64,000 bases of DNA from Pseudomonas prosekii (GTDB lineage: Bacteria > Pseudomonadota > Gammaproteobacteria > Pseudomonadales > Pseudomonadaceae). Position 1 is the stretch's first letter, and every line of letters begins with the position of its first letter. The stretch spans positions 5,837,501 to 5,901,500 of the forward strand of contig NZ_LT629762.1 in the NCBI RefSeq assembly GCF_900105155.1, written 5' to 3'. Below, piece by piece: positions 1 to 9,282 of this stretch. Position numbers and translations under genes: made by a program. The notes under the pieces were generated by a model that had not been told where the DNA came from, did no database searches, and saw only the letters and a program-made list of their open reading frames with translations.

Positions 1-199
1 GGGCCAGAAGGACGGTTATTGTTTTTGTGTCTTCCGAGGCAGGAAGAATGTGCACTGATTACAGCCTTCAATTGAGGATGTGACAAATCATCCATAGCAC
101 TGCAATCGATACTTTTTTGCACTGGTGTTTGGGTGGGCGAGCGCAGAGAACGGATATCGGGCGACAGTCCGGCATGAATTCCGTATTGGTTTTTTCACT

Positions 200-268
200 C
201 GTGGGAGCATGGCTTGCCCGCGATGACGCTCTCGGGAACGCCATCGCGGGCATGCCATGCGCCCACGC
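200..268. repeat. REP inverted pair (BIME-like)
   Basis: Two arms, GTGGGAGCATGGCTTGCCCG and CGGGCATGCCATGCGCCCAC, form an imperfect inverted repeat around a short GC-rich centre. This is the form of paired Pseudomonas REP elements. It lies just past the 3' end of the AraC gene and may act as a transcription stop or mRNA stabiliser. In bases 1-199 I see no gene or convincing signal. Confidence 0.7.
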
Positions 269-1173
269 TAACCGAGGTTTTGTTCGGTCAGGCGCTGCAC
301 CGCCAACCGCCGGTAATGCGACGGTGTCATGCCTTTGAGCTGCTGAAACCGCCGATTGAAATTGGAGATATTGTTGAACCCGGACTCGAAACACACGTCC
401 GTCACCGGTTTATCGCCATCGGCGAGCAGCTCGCAGGACTTGCTGATGCGCAACCGATTGACGAATTCGATAAAACAGCGGCCAGTAGCTTGTTTGAACA
501 CGCGGCTGAAATAGGTCGGTTTCATGCCCAAATGTTCCGCCACTTCTTCCAGCGGCAACTCCCGGGCGTAGTGGGCAAAAATGTAATCCACCGCGCGGTT
601 GGTGCGGTCGACGCTGTGCTCGTCGGCCAACTGCGGCGTGGTGGCGCCGGACAACAATTGGTAGTCATCCGAGGCCGCAAGCAACTCCAGCAGAATGAAA
701 AAGTGCCCGAGGCGCGTGACGCCTTGGGTATCAGCGATGCGTTGCATCAGCGTCATTGCCTGGCGAATCGTACGTTTGCAGCGAAACTCGATGCCGTACT
801 GCGCACGCTCAAGCAGCGGTGCCAGGGTCTTTAGTTCGGCGAACACCAAATGGCCGCTGTCGAACAGCTCATCAGTAAAGTTGACCAGCATGTCGCGCTT
901 GGGCACCACTTCGTCTTCGGCGACCTGGCTGATCCAGTTGTGCGGCAGGTTTGGGCCCGTGAGGAACAGCGATTCCGGATAAAAATTGCCGATGTAGTCG
1001 CCAATGAACACCTTGCCGGAACTCGCGACGATCAGGTGCAGTTCGTATTCCTTGTGAAAATGCCAGCGCACCAGCGGGCACGGAAAGCCATGCTGGCGAT
1101 AGATGATGGACAACCCGTTGTGGTCGTCCATCAACTCATAGGAGGGGTCAGTGATGCGGGTAGCTCGGCTCAT
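268..1173 (-). CDS. AraC-family transcriptional regulator
   Basis: A 301-residue DNA-binding regulator. The N-terminal half is a cupin-like sensor with a WHFHKEYELH metal/ligand-pocket type stretch near residue 37-46. The C-terminal ~100 residues hold the two AraC helix-turn-helix motifs, with LEEVAEHLGMKPTYFSRVFK in the first and the family signature around GFNNISNFNRRFQQLKGMTP in the second. Length is normal for the family. The overall pattern resembles sugar or polyol activators such as MtlR of pseudomonads, but no polyol genes are visible here; any would lie to the left of the window. The regulatory target is therefore unknown. Confidence 0.92.
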   Translation of the reverse strand: MSRATRITDPSYELMDDHNGLSIIYRQHGFPCPLVRWHFHKEYELHLIVASSGKVFIGDYIGNFYPESLFLTGPNLPHNWISQVAEDEVVPKRDMLVNFTDELFDSGHLVFAELKTLAPLLERAQYGIEFRCKRTIRQAMTLMQRIADTQGVTRLGHFFILLELLAASDDYQLLSGATTPQLADEHSVDRTNRAVDYIFAHYARELPLEEVAEHLGMKPTYFSRVFKQATGRCFIEFVNRLRISKSCELLADGDKPVTDVCFESGFNNISNFNRRFQQLKGMTPSHYRRLAVQRLTEQNLG

Positions 1174-1269
1174 GGCAGGGCACTTTTATTGTTAACGCTG
1201 TTGTTAGTGCGATTGTTATTGCGCCCCGATGATGCCTCTTTCCGACCCGATTACGCCAGCGCCCGCCGC

Positions 1270-2136
1270 TCAAGCCTGCAGGCTGACAGCCTTCATGCTG
1301 TTGGCGACCCAGCAGTACCCGACGATTTCCGATTCGTCAAAAAAGTCGGTGCTGATGATGCTGCATTGGGTGACCCAGTCCCGCGACGAATGGAACCAGT
1401 CATTGATGTGCTCCTTGATATCTACCGGACCGCCGAGAAATGAGTAGCTGGTGGCGGTTAATGACCACAGGTATGAGCCAAATCGCGGAGTGTCGAGAGT
1501 GGTGACGATATGCTGGCGCAGCTCGGCCACATTGGTCAGCCGGGACCCGCTCCAGCGGTGGGGAACGCTGCTCCAGAAGTAATCCAGATCCAGATCCACC
1601 GAGTAGCGAGAGGCAAGCACCACGCGTTTCTTGCTGCTCGCAGCCTTGAGCTCGCCAATGGTTTTCTCGTCATCGTCAGGCGCAATGGTGCGTGCGCCCA
1701 AGCGCAGTTTCACCAGGTCGTTGAACTGCTTGAAATCGAAGGGCTGGTCGCCGTCGCGTAGCTGGTGGAAATCCAGAACGATGAATTCATCCGGATTACG
1801 CTCCAGAAAGTTGTTGACCGCATCCAGCAGTTCATCCAGTACGCGATGCGATTGGTGACCGTTGTGGTGAAAGTAAAATGTGCCGGCGGGCGAGGCGGGC
1901 GTGTAGCCCAGGCGCAAATCGAAGGCTCGGGCACCTTTGGCCAGTTGCCAGGCAAATGAATCGTTCTGGCAGGTGGTCCAGTTTCCAACGATCACTTCGT
2001 AATTCGGGGCTTTTTTGTCCATGCCGGCGTTGTGCACGCCGGGCCAGATCAGGTCGGTCAATTTCAAGCGGTCAATGTCGAGGACTTTGTTCATCCAGCA
2101 TTGCGTGTCGACATTGGCGGTAGGGGTAAATGGCAT
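1270..2136 (-). CDS. PI-PLC X-domain phosphodiesterase-like protein
   Basis: A 288-residue protein of the phosphatidylinositol-specific phospholipase C fold. The two catalytic-type histidines are visible: H35 in GVHNAGMD and H90/H91 in FYFHHNGHQ. An arginine in the DLRLGY strand (about residue 75) and the FIVLDFHQLRDGD strand (about 120-133) also fit the X domain. No signal peptide is evident, which is unusual for a secreted PI-PLC, so it may act inside the cell or leave by another route. The start is supported by an AGGAGC ribosome binding site. It is followed on the same strand by the AraC gene after about 100 bp. The substrate (phosphoinositide, glycoinositol or other phosphodiester) cannot be told from sequence. 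Confidence 0.85.
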   Translation of the reverse strand: MPFTPTANVDTQCWMNKVLDIDRLKLTDLIWPGVHNAGMDKKAPNYEVIVGNWTTCQNDSFAWQLAKGARAFDLRLGYTPASPAGTFYFHHNGHQSHRVLDELLDAVNNFLERNPDEFIVLDFHQLRDGDQPFDFKQFNDLVKLRLGARTIAPDDDEKTIGELKAASSKKRVVLASRYSVDLDLDYFWSSVPHRWSGSRLTNVAELRQHIVTTLDTPRFGSYLWSLTATSYSFLGGPVDIKEHINDWFHSSRDWVTQCSIISTDFFDESEIVGYCWVANSMKAVSLQA

Positions 2137-2298
2137 GTCTCAAGGCTCCTGCCCAAGACTCGGCTCCGATCCGTGGAGGCGAGATAGTGTGGAAAAAATC
2201 ACTTCATGCGACAGAGCCTAGAAGCTGATCCGCGATCATTCCACTCCAAGAAACATCTTAATAAACATAGCCTTGTGCCATATTGCTCAGGTTATTAA

Positions 2299-3621
2299 TT
2301 AACCGCGAGATTCGGAAACGTCTGACGCGCTGTGTCGAGTTTTCGCCTCGATCCATTGCGACATGTACTGCGTGCTTTTATGCGCGTGGTGCCGAAGCAT
2401 GGCGCCGGTGAAGTTGTCGCGACGCCGCGCGGCCAAGTCGCGACGGCAGGCCTGCAGCCGTTCGATCAGCGCCGGGCCGTGCACCGATTGCCGGTATTGC
2501 GCGGCGAGCAACTGATCACCATGCTGTTGCGCCTCGGTCCACAAAACCTGGTCCTGATACAACGCGACGGCCGCAGCGGCGATGGCTTCTGCGGATTCGC
2601 CAATCACACCGGGCCATGGCAGCAGACCATCGCTCATGCCTTCAGCGCCAATCGGCGTGGTCACGGTTGGCGTGCCGCAGAGCATCGCATCGACGATTTT
2701 GCCCTTGATCCCGGCGCCGAAACGCAGCGGCGCCAGGCAAACGCGCGCCGCCGACATCACTTGCAAGGCATCTTCCGCCCAGTTCATCACATGAAAGCCT
2801 TGCGCCGGGTTGTGCAGCGCGGTGGCTTTCGGCGGGGTGTAGGCGCCATATAAATGCAATTGCGCGCCGGGCAATTGCTGGCGAATCAGCGGCCACACGG
2901 TGGTTTTCATCCAGAGCACCGCGTCCCAGTTCGGCGCATGGCGGAAGTTGCCAATGCTCAGAAAGTGCGTACGTGCCTCGAACGCCGGGTGCGCGGTTGT
3001 TGGCATCGCTGGCATCAACGGGCACCAGTGCAGCAGCTCCCGTGGCATTTTGAACTGCTCGACCAGCAACTCGATTTCCACCGGGGAAATCATCAGGCTC
3101 AGGTCGCAGCGGTACAGCGCGGCAATCTCGCGTTTGGCCAGGTCGGTGCCCGCCATCAATTCGAATTCTTCGCGCAACGCCGGCGCGAACAGATCGCTGA
3201 AATCGTTTTCGTCGGCGCTGGTCTTCAAACGGTCTTTGAGGCGCTGATGCCGGGCATGTCGCAGGCTTTGCAGGTCGGAGGTTTCGAGCACGCGCAGGGC
3301 GTCGGGGCAGTGTTTCTCGACGCGCCAGCCGAACTGCTCTTCCATCATGAATTGGTCGAACAGGACGATATCCGGGGCGAGTTCGCGGATGAACGTGTCG
3401 AAACTGCTGTTGTTCAGCTCGATTGCGCATTCACGAATACCCAGCGCCGCGAGGTCAGCCTTGTGCTCGCCAACGCCCGCCGGGCTGCTGAACGTGATGT
3501 CCCAACCCTGTTGCACAAATGTATCGAGAATCTGCATGACATGCCCGCTGGCCGCCGAAGAACGGGGTTCGGGCCAGACATAACCAATGACCAGGACTTT
3601 GGTGGCGGACGGCGGGAGCAT
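2299..3621 (-). CDS. glycosyltransferase family 4-like
   Basis: A 440-residue cytoplasmic glycosyltransferase with a GT-B fold. The N-terminal acceptor domain begins with VLVIGYVWPEPRSSAASGH. The C-terminal sugar-nucleotide domain holds LAPLRFGAGIKGKIVDAMLC followed by GTPTVTTPIGAEGM (about residues 295-330), the usual donor-binding region of GT4 enzymes. An AAGGAA site precedes the ATG. The donor and acceptor are not predictable. It has no sugar-biosynthesis neighbours, so it probably modifies a surface polysaccharide or a protein encoded elsewhere; that is inference only. Confidence 0.85.
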   Translation of the reverse strand: MLPPSATKVLVIGYVWPEPRSSAASGHVMQILDTFVQQGWDITFSSPAGVGEHKADLAALGIRECAIELNNSSFDTFIRELAPDIVLFDQFMMEEQFGWRVEKHCPDALRVLETSDLQSLRHARHQRLKDRLKTSADENDFSDLFAPALREEFELMAGTDLAKREIAALYRCDLSLMISPVEIELLVEQFKMPRELLHWCPLMPAMPTTAHPAFEARTHFLSIGNFRHAPNWDAVLWMKTTVWPLIRQQLPGAQLHLYGAYTPPKATALHNPAQGFHVMNWAEDALQVMSAARVCLAPLRFGAGIKGKIVDAMLCGTPTVTTPIGAEGMSDGLLPWPGVIGESAEAIAAAAVALYQDQVLWTEAQQHGDQLLAAQYRQSVHGPALIERLQACRRDLAARRRDNFTGAMLRHHAHKSTQYMSQWIEAKTRHSASDVSESRG

Positions 3622-3713
3622 CGGTATTCCTTGAGGCGGCTAATCGGGCAGGGCGCAATTAAACCACAGCAGGAATTCAGGTTTTACAGAGGTTTACCGC
3701 AGCGTTGAGGGAA

Positions 3714-4073
3714 TCAGGCGAGCATGCCGCGAACCTTGTCGCGCAGTTGGTCGATCGAGAACGGCTTGCCAATTACTTGCATGCCGGACGGCACGTCGAT
3801 GCTTTCGGCGTAACCGCTGGCAAACAGGATCGGCAGTTCCGGGCGCAGTATCCGTGCTTGCTTGGCCAGTTCGCGGCCGTCCATGCCCGGCAGGCCGACG
3901 TCGGTCATCATCAGGTCGATGTATTGGTCTTCATCATTGAGGAACGTCAGGGCCTCTTCGCTGCCGTCCGCCTCCAGCACCTTGAATTCAAGTTCTTCCA
4001 GGACATCGACGATCAGCATGCGCACGATGGCATCGTCTTCGACGACAAGGATGATGGACGCTTCGGCGGACAT
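3714..4073 (-). CDS. single-domain response regulator (CheY-like)
   Basis: A 119-residue stand-alone receiver with no output domain. The acidic pair (VVEDD), the phospho-acceptor Asp in MTDVGLPGMDG, the conserved SGY and the lysine in IGKPF are all present. The open frame extends about 52 codons further upstream, but the ATG at 4073 begins the canonical receiver sequence, so I prefer it. It lies divergent to the large hybrid kinase at 4338 and is similar in design to the receiver at 10535 and the last receiver of the kinase at 11067. Likely a phosphoryl sink or protein-interaction switch for these kinases. Confidence 0.9.
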   Translation of the reverse strand: MSAEASIILVVEDDAIVRMLIVDVLEELEFKVLEADGSEEALTFLNDEDQYIDLMMTDVGLPGMDGRELAKQARILRPELPILFASGYAESIDVPSGMQVIGKPFSIDQLRDKVRGMLA

Positions 4074-4337
4074 AATAGGAGCTCTCAAAGATGAATTTAC
4101 GGGTCGGCGGTCGATCGAATTCGCCGGTCTCTTGCTTGAGTAATTGCCGGACCCCGACAAGTTCCCGACCCAATACAAAAAATAGGCGATGTGCAGGAAC
4201 GCGCAAGGATAACGCGCGCCATTGATCAAGCGCAGCTAATTGCCGGAATTTGCGACAAAAGCTGTCAGAAAATTAGATTCGTGTAGGGGTTTTCGGGCAA
4301 ACTCCCTGGTTTTCGACAGTTCGACAAGGCATTTCCC

Positions 4338-7300
4338 ATGACCCCTGCGTCCTCGGTTGATGAGCAACGATTCCGTAAACTGCTGAGCCGCAACGTCAGT
4401 TTGCCGCTGGGCGTGGGCGCTATCAGCGCGGTTTTCTTTGTGGCGTTGATCACTTACCTGTTGTCCGTCATCCAATGGGTCGAGCACACCGACCGGGTGA
4501 TCAATAACGCTAATGAAGCGGTGAAGCTCACCGTCGACCTGGAAACCGGCATGCGCGGCTTCCTGCTCAGCGGCGACGAGCACTTCCTCGACCCTTATGA
4601 AACGGCCAAGCCGCGCATTGCGGTCGCGCTCAATACCTTGCTCGAACTGACCGGCGACAACCCGATTCAGACCGATCGTTTGCACCGCTTGCAGGCATTG
4701 CAAACCGAATGGGCGACTTATGCGCAATCGATGATCGATTTGCAGCGCAGCAGCGGCGACTATCGCGGCGCGGTGAAGGCCGGTCGCGGCAAGCGCCTGA
4801 CCGATGAGATTCGCAAGCAATTCGAAGACGTGATCGACATGGAGCAACAGTTGCGCACCACGCGCAACGAAGAAGTGCGCCGCACGACGATCTGGAGCAT
4901 CACCCTTTATCTGCTATTCGTTGCCGGCATCAGCGGTCTGCTGGCCTATATCGGCCGTCGCGATTTGCTCAATCTGTCGCAAAACTATGCCGCCAACATG
5001 GCCGCGCAACAGGCCAGCGCCGCGCGTCTCGAGCAGCAAGGCTGGTTGCGCAGTGGTCAGACCGAACTGGCCGAACAAGTGCTGGGGCAGCTGTCCTTGC
5101 AAATGTTGGGGCGCAATATCCTCAAATTCTGCGCGCAATACATGGGCACCGCCGTCGCCGCTATTTATATACGCGAAGACCATGGCGGCCTGAAACGCGT
5201 GGCTTCTTACGGTTTTTCGCGTGAGCAGGAAGAGCAGGATCAAGCGATCTACGACGGCGAAGGCATTGTCGGTCAGGCCGTGCAGCAAGCGCGGTTGATT
5301 CGTCTGGATAACGTGCCGCAAGGGTATTTTCGCGTCAGCTCCGGCCTCGGCGAAGGCCTGCCGCACAGCGTGATGGTGGTGCCGACCAGCGACGACGATC
5401 GGGTCAACGGCGTGATCGAGCTGGGTTTCCTGCGTCCACTGGAAGAGCGCGACGTCGAATTGCTCGAGCTGATCGCCAGCAACATCGGCACCTCTATTGA
5501 GGCCGCGCGTTATCGTCAGCGCTTGCAGGAAGTGCTGGCTGAAACCCAGCAGCTCAACGAAGAACTGCAAGTGCAGCAGGAAGAGCTGAAAACCGCTAAC
5601 GAAGAGCTGGAAGAGCAGTCGCGGATTCTCAAGGAATCCCAGGCGCACCTCGAAACCCAGCAGGTCGAACTGGAACAGACCAACGAACAGCTCGCCGAGC
5701 AGGCGCAGATTCTGTCCGACCAGCGCGATGCGATGGACCAGAAGAACACCGAACTCAATCAGGCCCAGACGCAACTGGAAGAACGCGCCGAAGAGTTGCA
5801 GCGCTCCAGCAAGTACAAGTCCGAATTCCTCGCCAACATGTCCCATGAACTGCGCACACCGCTGAACAGTTCGCTGATTCTCGCCAAGCTGCTGGCGGAA
5901 AACCCGCAGGAAAACCTCAGCGCCGAACAGGTCAAGTTTGCCGAGTCGATCTATTCCGCCGGCAACGATCTGCTCAACCTGATCAACGACATTCTCGACA
6001 TTTCCAAAGTCGAGGCCGGCAAACTCGACATGCGCCCGGAAAACACCAGCGTTTCGCGCTTGGTCGAAGGCCTGCGCGGGATGTTCGAGCCGATGGCCAA
6101 GGACAAGAATCTGCAGTTCAACATCGAGTTGCAGCCGGGCGCGCCGATGATGATCTTCACCGACCGCCAACGTCTGGAACAGGTGGTCAAGAACCTGTTG
6201 TCGAACGCCGTCAAGTTCACCGAAAAGGGTAGCGTCAGCCTGACCGTCGCCAGCCAGCCGGGTGACGGCATTGCCTTTATCGTCCGCGATTCCGGGATCG
6301 GCATTGCGGCCGATCAGCAGGAAAGCATCTTCGAAGCCTTCCGCCAGGCCGACGGCACCACCAACCGCCGTTATGGCGGCACCGGGCTGGGCCTGTCGAT
6401 CTCGCGTGATCTGGCAGTGTTGCTCGGCGGCTCGATCAGCGTCACCAGTGAGCCGGGGCAGGGCAGTTCGTTCACCCTGGTGTTGCCGCTGCAATACATC
6501 GAACCAGGCGAAGAACCGATCGAGCCGATGCGCGCAACGCCGGTGGCTTACGTGCCAAAACCGGCTGCCCCTGCTGCACAGGTGCCGGTGATTGCCGAAG
6601 TCGACATCCCGCGTTTCGACGATGACCGCACCAAGGCACCGTTCACCACGCGCTGCATTCTGGTGGTGGAAGATGAGCCGAACTTTGCGCGCATCCTTTA
6701 CGATCTGGCGCACGAACTGGGTTATCAGTGCCTGGTCGCGCACGGCGCCGATGAAGGTTACGACTTGGCGAAAGAGTTCATCCCCGACGCGATCCTGCTC
6801 GACATGCGCCTGCCGGACCATTCCGGTTTGACCGTGTTGCAACGCCTGAAAGAACGCGCCGAAACCCGGCACATCCCGGTTCACGTGATTTCGGTCGAAG
6901 ACCGCGTCGAAGCGGCGATGCACATGGGCGCCATCGGGTACGCGGTCAAACCGACCACCCGCGAAGAGCTCAAAGACGTGTTCGCACGGCTGGAAGCCAA
7001 ACTGACGCAAAAGGTCAAACGCGTGTTGCTGGTCGAGGACGATGACCTGCAGCGCGACAGTATTGCGCGGTTGATTGGCGATGAAGACATCGAAATCACC
7101 GCAGTCGGTTTCGCTCAGGAAGCGCTCGATCTGCTGCGCGAGACGATCTTCGATTGCATGGTCATCGACCTGAAACTGCCGGACATGCTCGGCAATGACC
7201 TGCTCAAGCGCATGGCCACCGAGGACATTTGCTCGTTCCCGCCGGTGATTGTCTACACCGGGCGCAACCTCACCCGCGACGAAGAAGCCGAGCTGCGCAA

Positions 7301-7832
7301 GTACTCGCGCTCGATCATCATCAAGGGCGCGCGCTCGCCGGAACGCTTGCTCGACGAGGTCACACTCTTTCTGCACAAAGTCGAATCGCAGTTGTCCCAT
7401 GAGCGCCAGAAGATGCTCAAGACTGCGCGCAGTCGCGACAAGGTCTTCGAGGGCCGCAAAGTGCTGCTGGTGGACGACGATGTGCGCAACATCTTCGCCC
7501 TGACCAGTGCGCTGGAGCATAAGGGCGCTGTGGTAGTGATCGGCCGTAACGGTCGTGAAGCGATCGAGCGATTGAATGAAGTCGAGGACATCGACTTGGT
7601 GCTGATGGACGTGATGATGCCGGAGATGGACGGTTACGAGGCCACAGCCTTGATCCGCCAGGATCCGCGCTGGCGCAAACTGCCGATCATCGCCGTCACG
7701 GCAAAAGCCATGAAGGACGATCAGGAACGTTGCCTCGCGGCGGGTTCCAACGACTACCTGGCCAAGCCGATCGACCTCGATCGCCTGTTCTCGCTGATCC
7801 GCGTGTGGTTGCCGAAAATGGAACGCATCTAG
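4338..7832 (+). CDS. CHASE3-GAF hybrid histidine kinase with three receivers
   Basis: A 1164-residue inner-membrane sensor kinase. In order: TM1 (about 24-45), a periplasmic CHASE3 domain (about 46-182), TM2 (about 185-206), GAF (about 250-392), a long Gln/Glu-rich coiled coil (about 395-492), HisKA with phospho-accepting H503 in MSHELRTPLN, HATPase with DSGIGIA and GGTGLGLS, and three receivers starting near residues 772, 896 and 1035. Receiver acceptors are visible in LLDMRLPD, VIDLKLPD and LMDVMMPEMDG. There is no HPt domain, so phosphotransfer must go by another protein. It heads a same-strand block with cheR, cheB and two more two-component genes. The signal sensed by CHASE3 is unknown. 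Confidence 0.95.
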   Translation: MTPASSVDEQRFRKLLSRNVSLPLGVGAISAVFFVALITYLLSVIQWVEHTDRVINNANEAVKLTVDLETGMRGFLLSGDEHFLDPYETAKPRIAVALNTLLELTGDNPIQTDRLHRLQALQTEWATYAQSMIDLQRSSGDYRGAVKAGRGKRLTDEIRKQFEDVIDMEQQLRTTRNEEVRRTTIWSITLYLLFVAGISGLLAYIGRRDLLNLSQNYAANMAAQQASAARLEQQGWLRSGQTELAEQVLGQLSLQMLGRNILKFCAQYMGTAVAAIYIREDHGGLKRVASYGFSREQEEQDQAIYDGEGIVGQAVQQARLIRLDNVPQGYFRVSSGLGEGLPHSVMVVPTSDDDRVNGVIELGFLRPLEERDVELLELIASNIGTSIEAARYRQRLQEVLAETQQLNEELQVQQEELKTANEELEEQSRILKESQAHLETQQVELEQTNEQLAEQAQILSDQRDAMDQKNTELNQAQTQLEERAEELQRSSKYKSEFLANMSHELRTPLNSSLILAKLLAENPQENLSAEQVKFAESIYSAGNDLLNLINDILDISKVEAGKLDMRPENTSVSRLVEGLRGMFEPMAKDKNLQFNIELQPGAPMMIFTDRQRLEQVVKNLLSNAVKFTEKGSVSLTVASQPGDGIAFIVRDSGIGIAADQQESIFEAFRQADGTTNRRYGGTGLGLSISRDLAVLLGGSISVTSEPGQGSSFTLVLPLQYIEPGEEPIEPMRATPVAYVPKPAAPAAQVPVIAEVDIPRFDDDRTKAPFTTRCILVVEDEPNFARILYDLAHELGYQCLVAHGADEGYDLAKEFIPDAILLDMRLPDHSGLTVLQRLKERAETRHIPVHVISVEDRVEAAMHMGAIGYAVKPTTREELKDVFARLEAKLTQKVKRVLLVEDDDLQRDSIARLIGDEDIEITAVGFAQEALDLLRETIFDCMVIDLKLPDMLGNDLLKRMATEDICSFPPVIVYTGRNLTRDEEAELRKYSRSIIIKGARSPERLLDEVTLFLHKVESQLSHERQKMLKTARSRDKVFEGRKVLLVDDDVRNIFALTSALEHKGAVVVIGRNGREAIERLNEVEDIDLVLMDVMMPEMDGYEATALIRQDPRWRKLPIIAVTAKAMKDDQERCLAAGSNDYLAKPIDLDRLFSLIRVWLPKMERI

Positions 7833-7882
7833 TGGAAAGCTTTTAGTGGAAAACCTTTAGTGGAAAAGAACAACTAGTGGAA
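7830..7882 (+). repeat. tandem stop-start mini-ORFs before cheR
   Basis: The kinase stop codon TAG shares its G with a GTG that starts GTG GAA AGC TTT TAG. That TAG overlaps the next, GTG GAA AAC CTT TAG, then GTG GAA AAG AAC AAC TAG, and finally the open frame GTG GAA AAG AAT AAC of cheR. Units are 14, 14 and 17 bases. They look like decayed tandem duplications of the cheR start. Three one-base stop/start overlaps in a row could couple cheR translation to the kinase. Confidence 0.75.
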
Positions 7883-8692
7883 AAGAATAACGAAATCGAA
7901 CTGCGGCTGTTGATCGAGGCGATTTACCTCAAGTACAGCTATGACTTTCGCGACTATTCCGGTGCTTCGATCAAGCGCCGGGTCAGTCACGCGTTGGGTC
8001 AGTTCGAGTGCGCAACCATCTCGGCGTTGCAGGACAGGGTCCTGCACGATCCGACCGCGTTCATGCAGTTGCTGCAATTGCTGACGATCCCGGTCAGCGA
8101 GATGTTTCGCGACCCGTCGCATTTTCTCGCGATCCGCAAGGAAGTGGTGCCGCTGCTCAAGACCTATCCGTCGATCAAGATCTGGATTGCCGGCTGCAGC
8201 ACGGGCGAAGAGGTCTATTCGATGGCCATCCTGCTGCGCGAGGAAGGGCTGCTCGACCGCACCATCATTTATGCCACCGACATCAATCCGCGTTCGCTGG
8301 ACAAAGCCAAGCAAGGGATTTTCTCGATGGAGAATGTCCGTGCCTACACGGCCAATTATCAGCAGGCCGGTGGCCAGCGTTCATTTGCCGACTACTATAC
8401 GGCGGCGTACGGTTACGCGATTTTCGACAAGAGCCTGTGCGAGAACGTGACGTTTGCCGATCACAGCCTGGCGACGGACAGTGTATTCTCCGAAACTCAA
8501 TTAATTTCTTGTCGTAACGTGTTGATTTACTTCAACAAAAAACTTCAGGACCGGGCTTTCGGACTGTTTCACGAGTCGTTGTGCCACCGCGGTTTCCTGG
8601 TGTTGGGCAGCAAGGAAACGCCGGACTTCTCGGCGTTCGGCAAGCAGTTCGAGCCATTGGTCAAACAAGAACGGATCTACCGCAAATCATGA
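7877..8692 (+). CDS. cheR: CheR-type protein methyltransferase
   Basis: A 271-residue SAM-dependent glutamate methyltransferase. The N-terminal helical domain includes YSGASIKRRV. The SAM fold shows IWIAGCSTGEEVYSMAI (motif I, about residues 96-112), ATDIN (about 132-136) and LISCRNVLIYFNK. The GTG at 7877 is the start consistent with the protein family and is the last of a run of repeated GTGGAA starts. No Shine-Dalgarno-like AGGAGG is near, so translation probably depends on coupling. It is encoded with a receiver-less CheB and hybrid kinases but no chemoreceptor, so its substrate is unlikely to be a classical MCP adaptation site in this locus. Confidence 0.92.
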   Translation: MEKNNEIELRLLIEAIYLKYSYDFRDYSGASIKRRVSHALGQFECATISALQDRVLHDPTAFMQLLQLLTIPVSEMFRDPSHFLAIRKEVVPLLKTYPSIKIWIAGCSTGEEVYSMAILLREEGLLDRTIIYATDINPRSLDKAKQGIFSMENVRAYTANYQQAGGQRSFADYYTAAYGYAIFDKSLCENVTFADHSLATDSVFSETQLISCRNVLIYFNKKLQDRAFGLFHESLCHRGFLVLGSKETPDFSAFGKQFEPLVKQERIYRKS

Positions 8693-9282
8693 ACCACGCA
8701 CCCGGTTTGCCGACCGTAGAGGCTATCGTGATTGGTGCTTCGGCCGGCGGCGTCGAGGCGTTGTTGAACATCCTGGGCCCACTGCGCCCAGGCTTTGTGC
8801 TGCCGATCATCGTGGTGCTGCACTTGCCCGAAGAGCGCCGCAGCCATTTGGCCGAAGTGTTTTCCCGACGGGTTTCGCTGCCGGTGCTCGAAGCGTACGA
8901 CAAGACTCCGGTCGAGGCGGGCACGCTGTATTTCGCCGGCCCCGGTTATCACTTGTCGGTGGAGCAGGACCGCAGTTTTTCGTTGAGCCTGGAAGACCGC
9001 GTGCACCATTCGCGGCCCTCGATCGATTATCTGTTCGAGTCCGCCGCTGATGTTTACGGCCCGGCTCTGGCTGCGGTGCTGCTGACCGGCGCCAATCGCG
9101 ACGGGGCGAGCGGCCTGGCGCAGGTCAAGGTGCGTGGTGGCCTGACGGTGGTGCAAGATCCCGAAGAGGCCCAGGTGGCGACGATGCCGCGGGCGGCGCT
9201 GGCCTTGCACCAGCCGGACTACATACTTCCCATACACGGCATCGGCCGTTTGATTGTCGAGCTGGAACAAATCGCATGTTAA
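8689..9282 (+). CDS. cheB: stand-alone CheB-type methylesterase domain
   Basis: A 197-residue protein consisting only of the CheB catalytic domain; the usual N-terminal receiver is absent. Catalytic residues can be placed: Ser in IGASAGGVEAL, His in LHLPEERRSHLAEVF and Asp in LLTGANRDGASGL, where most CheB proteins read GMGxDGA. The ATG overlaps the cheR stop (ATGA), so the pair is translationally coupled, and its own 3' end overlaps the next kinase gene by 7 bases. Without a receiver it cannot be switched on by CheA-type phosphorylation and may be constitutive or controlled by binding a separate receiver. Confidence 0.9.
   Translation: MNHAPGLPTVEAIVIGASAGGVEALLNILGPLRPGFVLPIIVVLHLPEERRSHLAEVFSRRVSLPVLEAYDKTPVEAGTLYFAGPGYHLSVEQDRSFSLSLEDRVHHSRPSIDYLFESAADVYGPALAAVLLTGANRDGASGLAQVKVRGGLTVVQDPEEAQVATMPRAALALHQPDYILPIHGIGRLIVELEQIAC

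Noticed and set aside
4914..7520. 868-codon open frame opposite the CHASE3 hybrid kinase
   Set aside because: It is antisense to clear kinase and receiver domains, shows no recognisable family, and arises from the third-position GC bias of the real gene.
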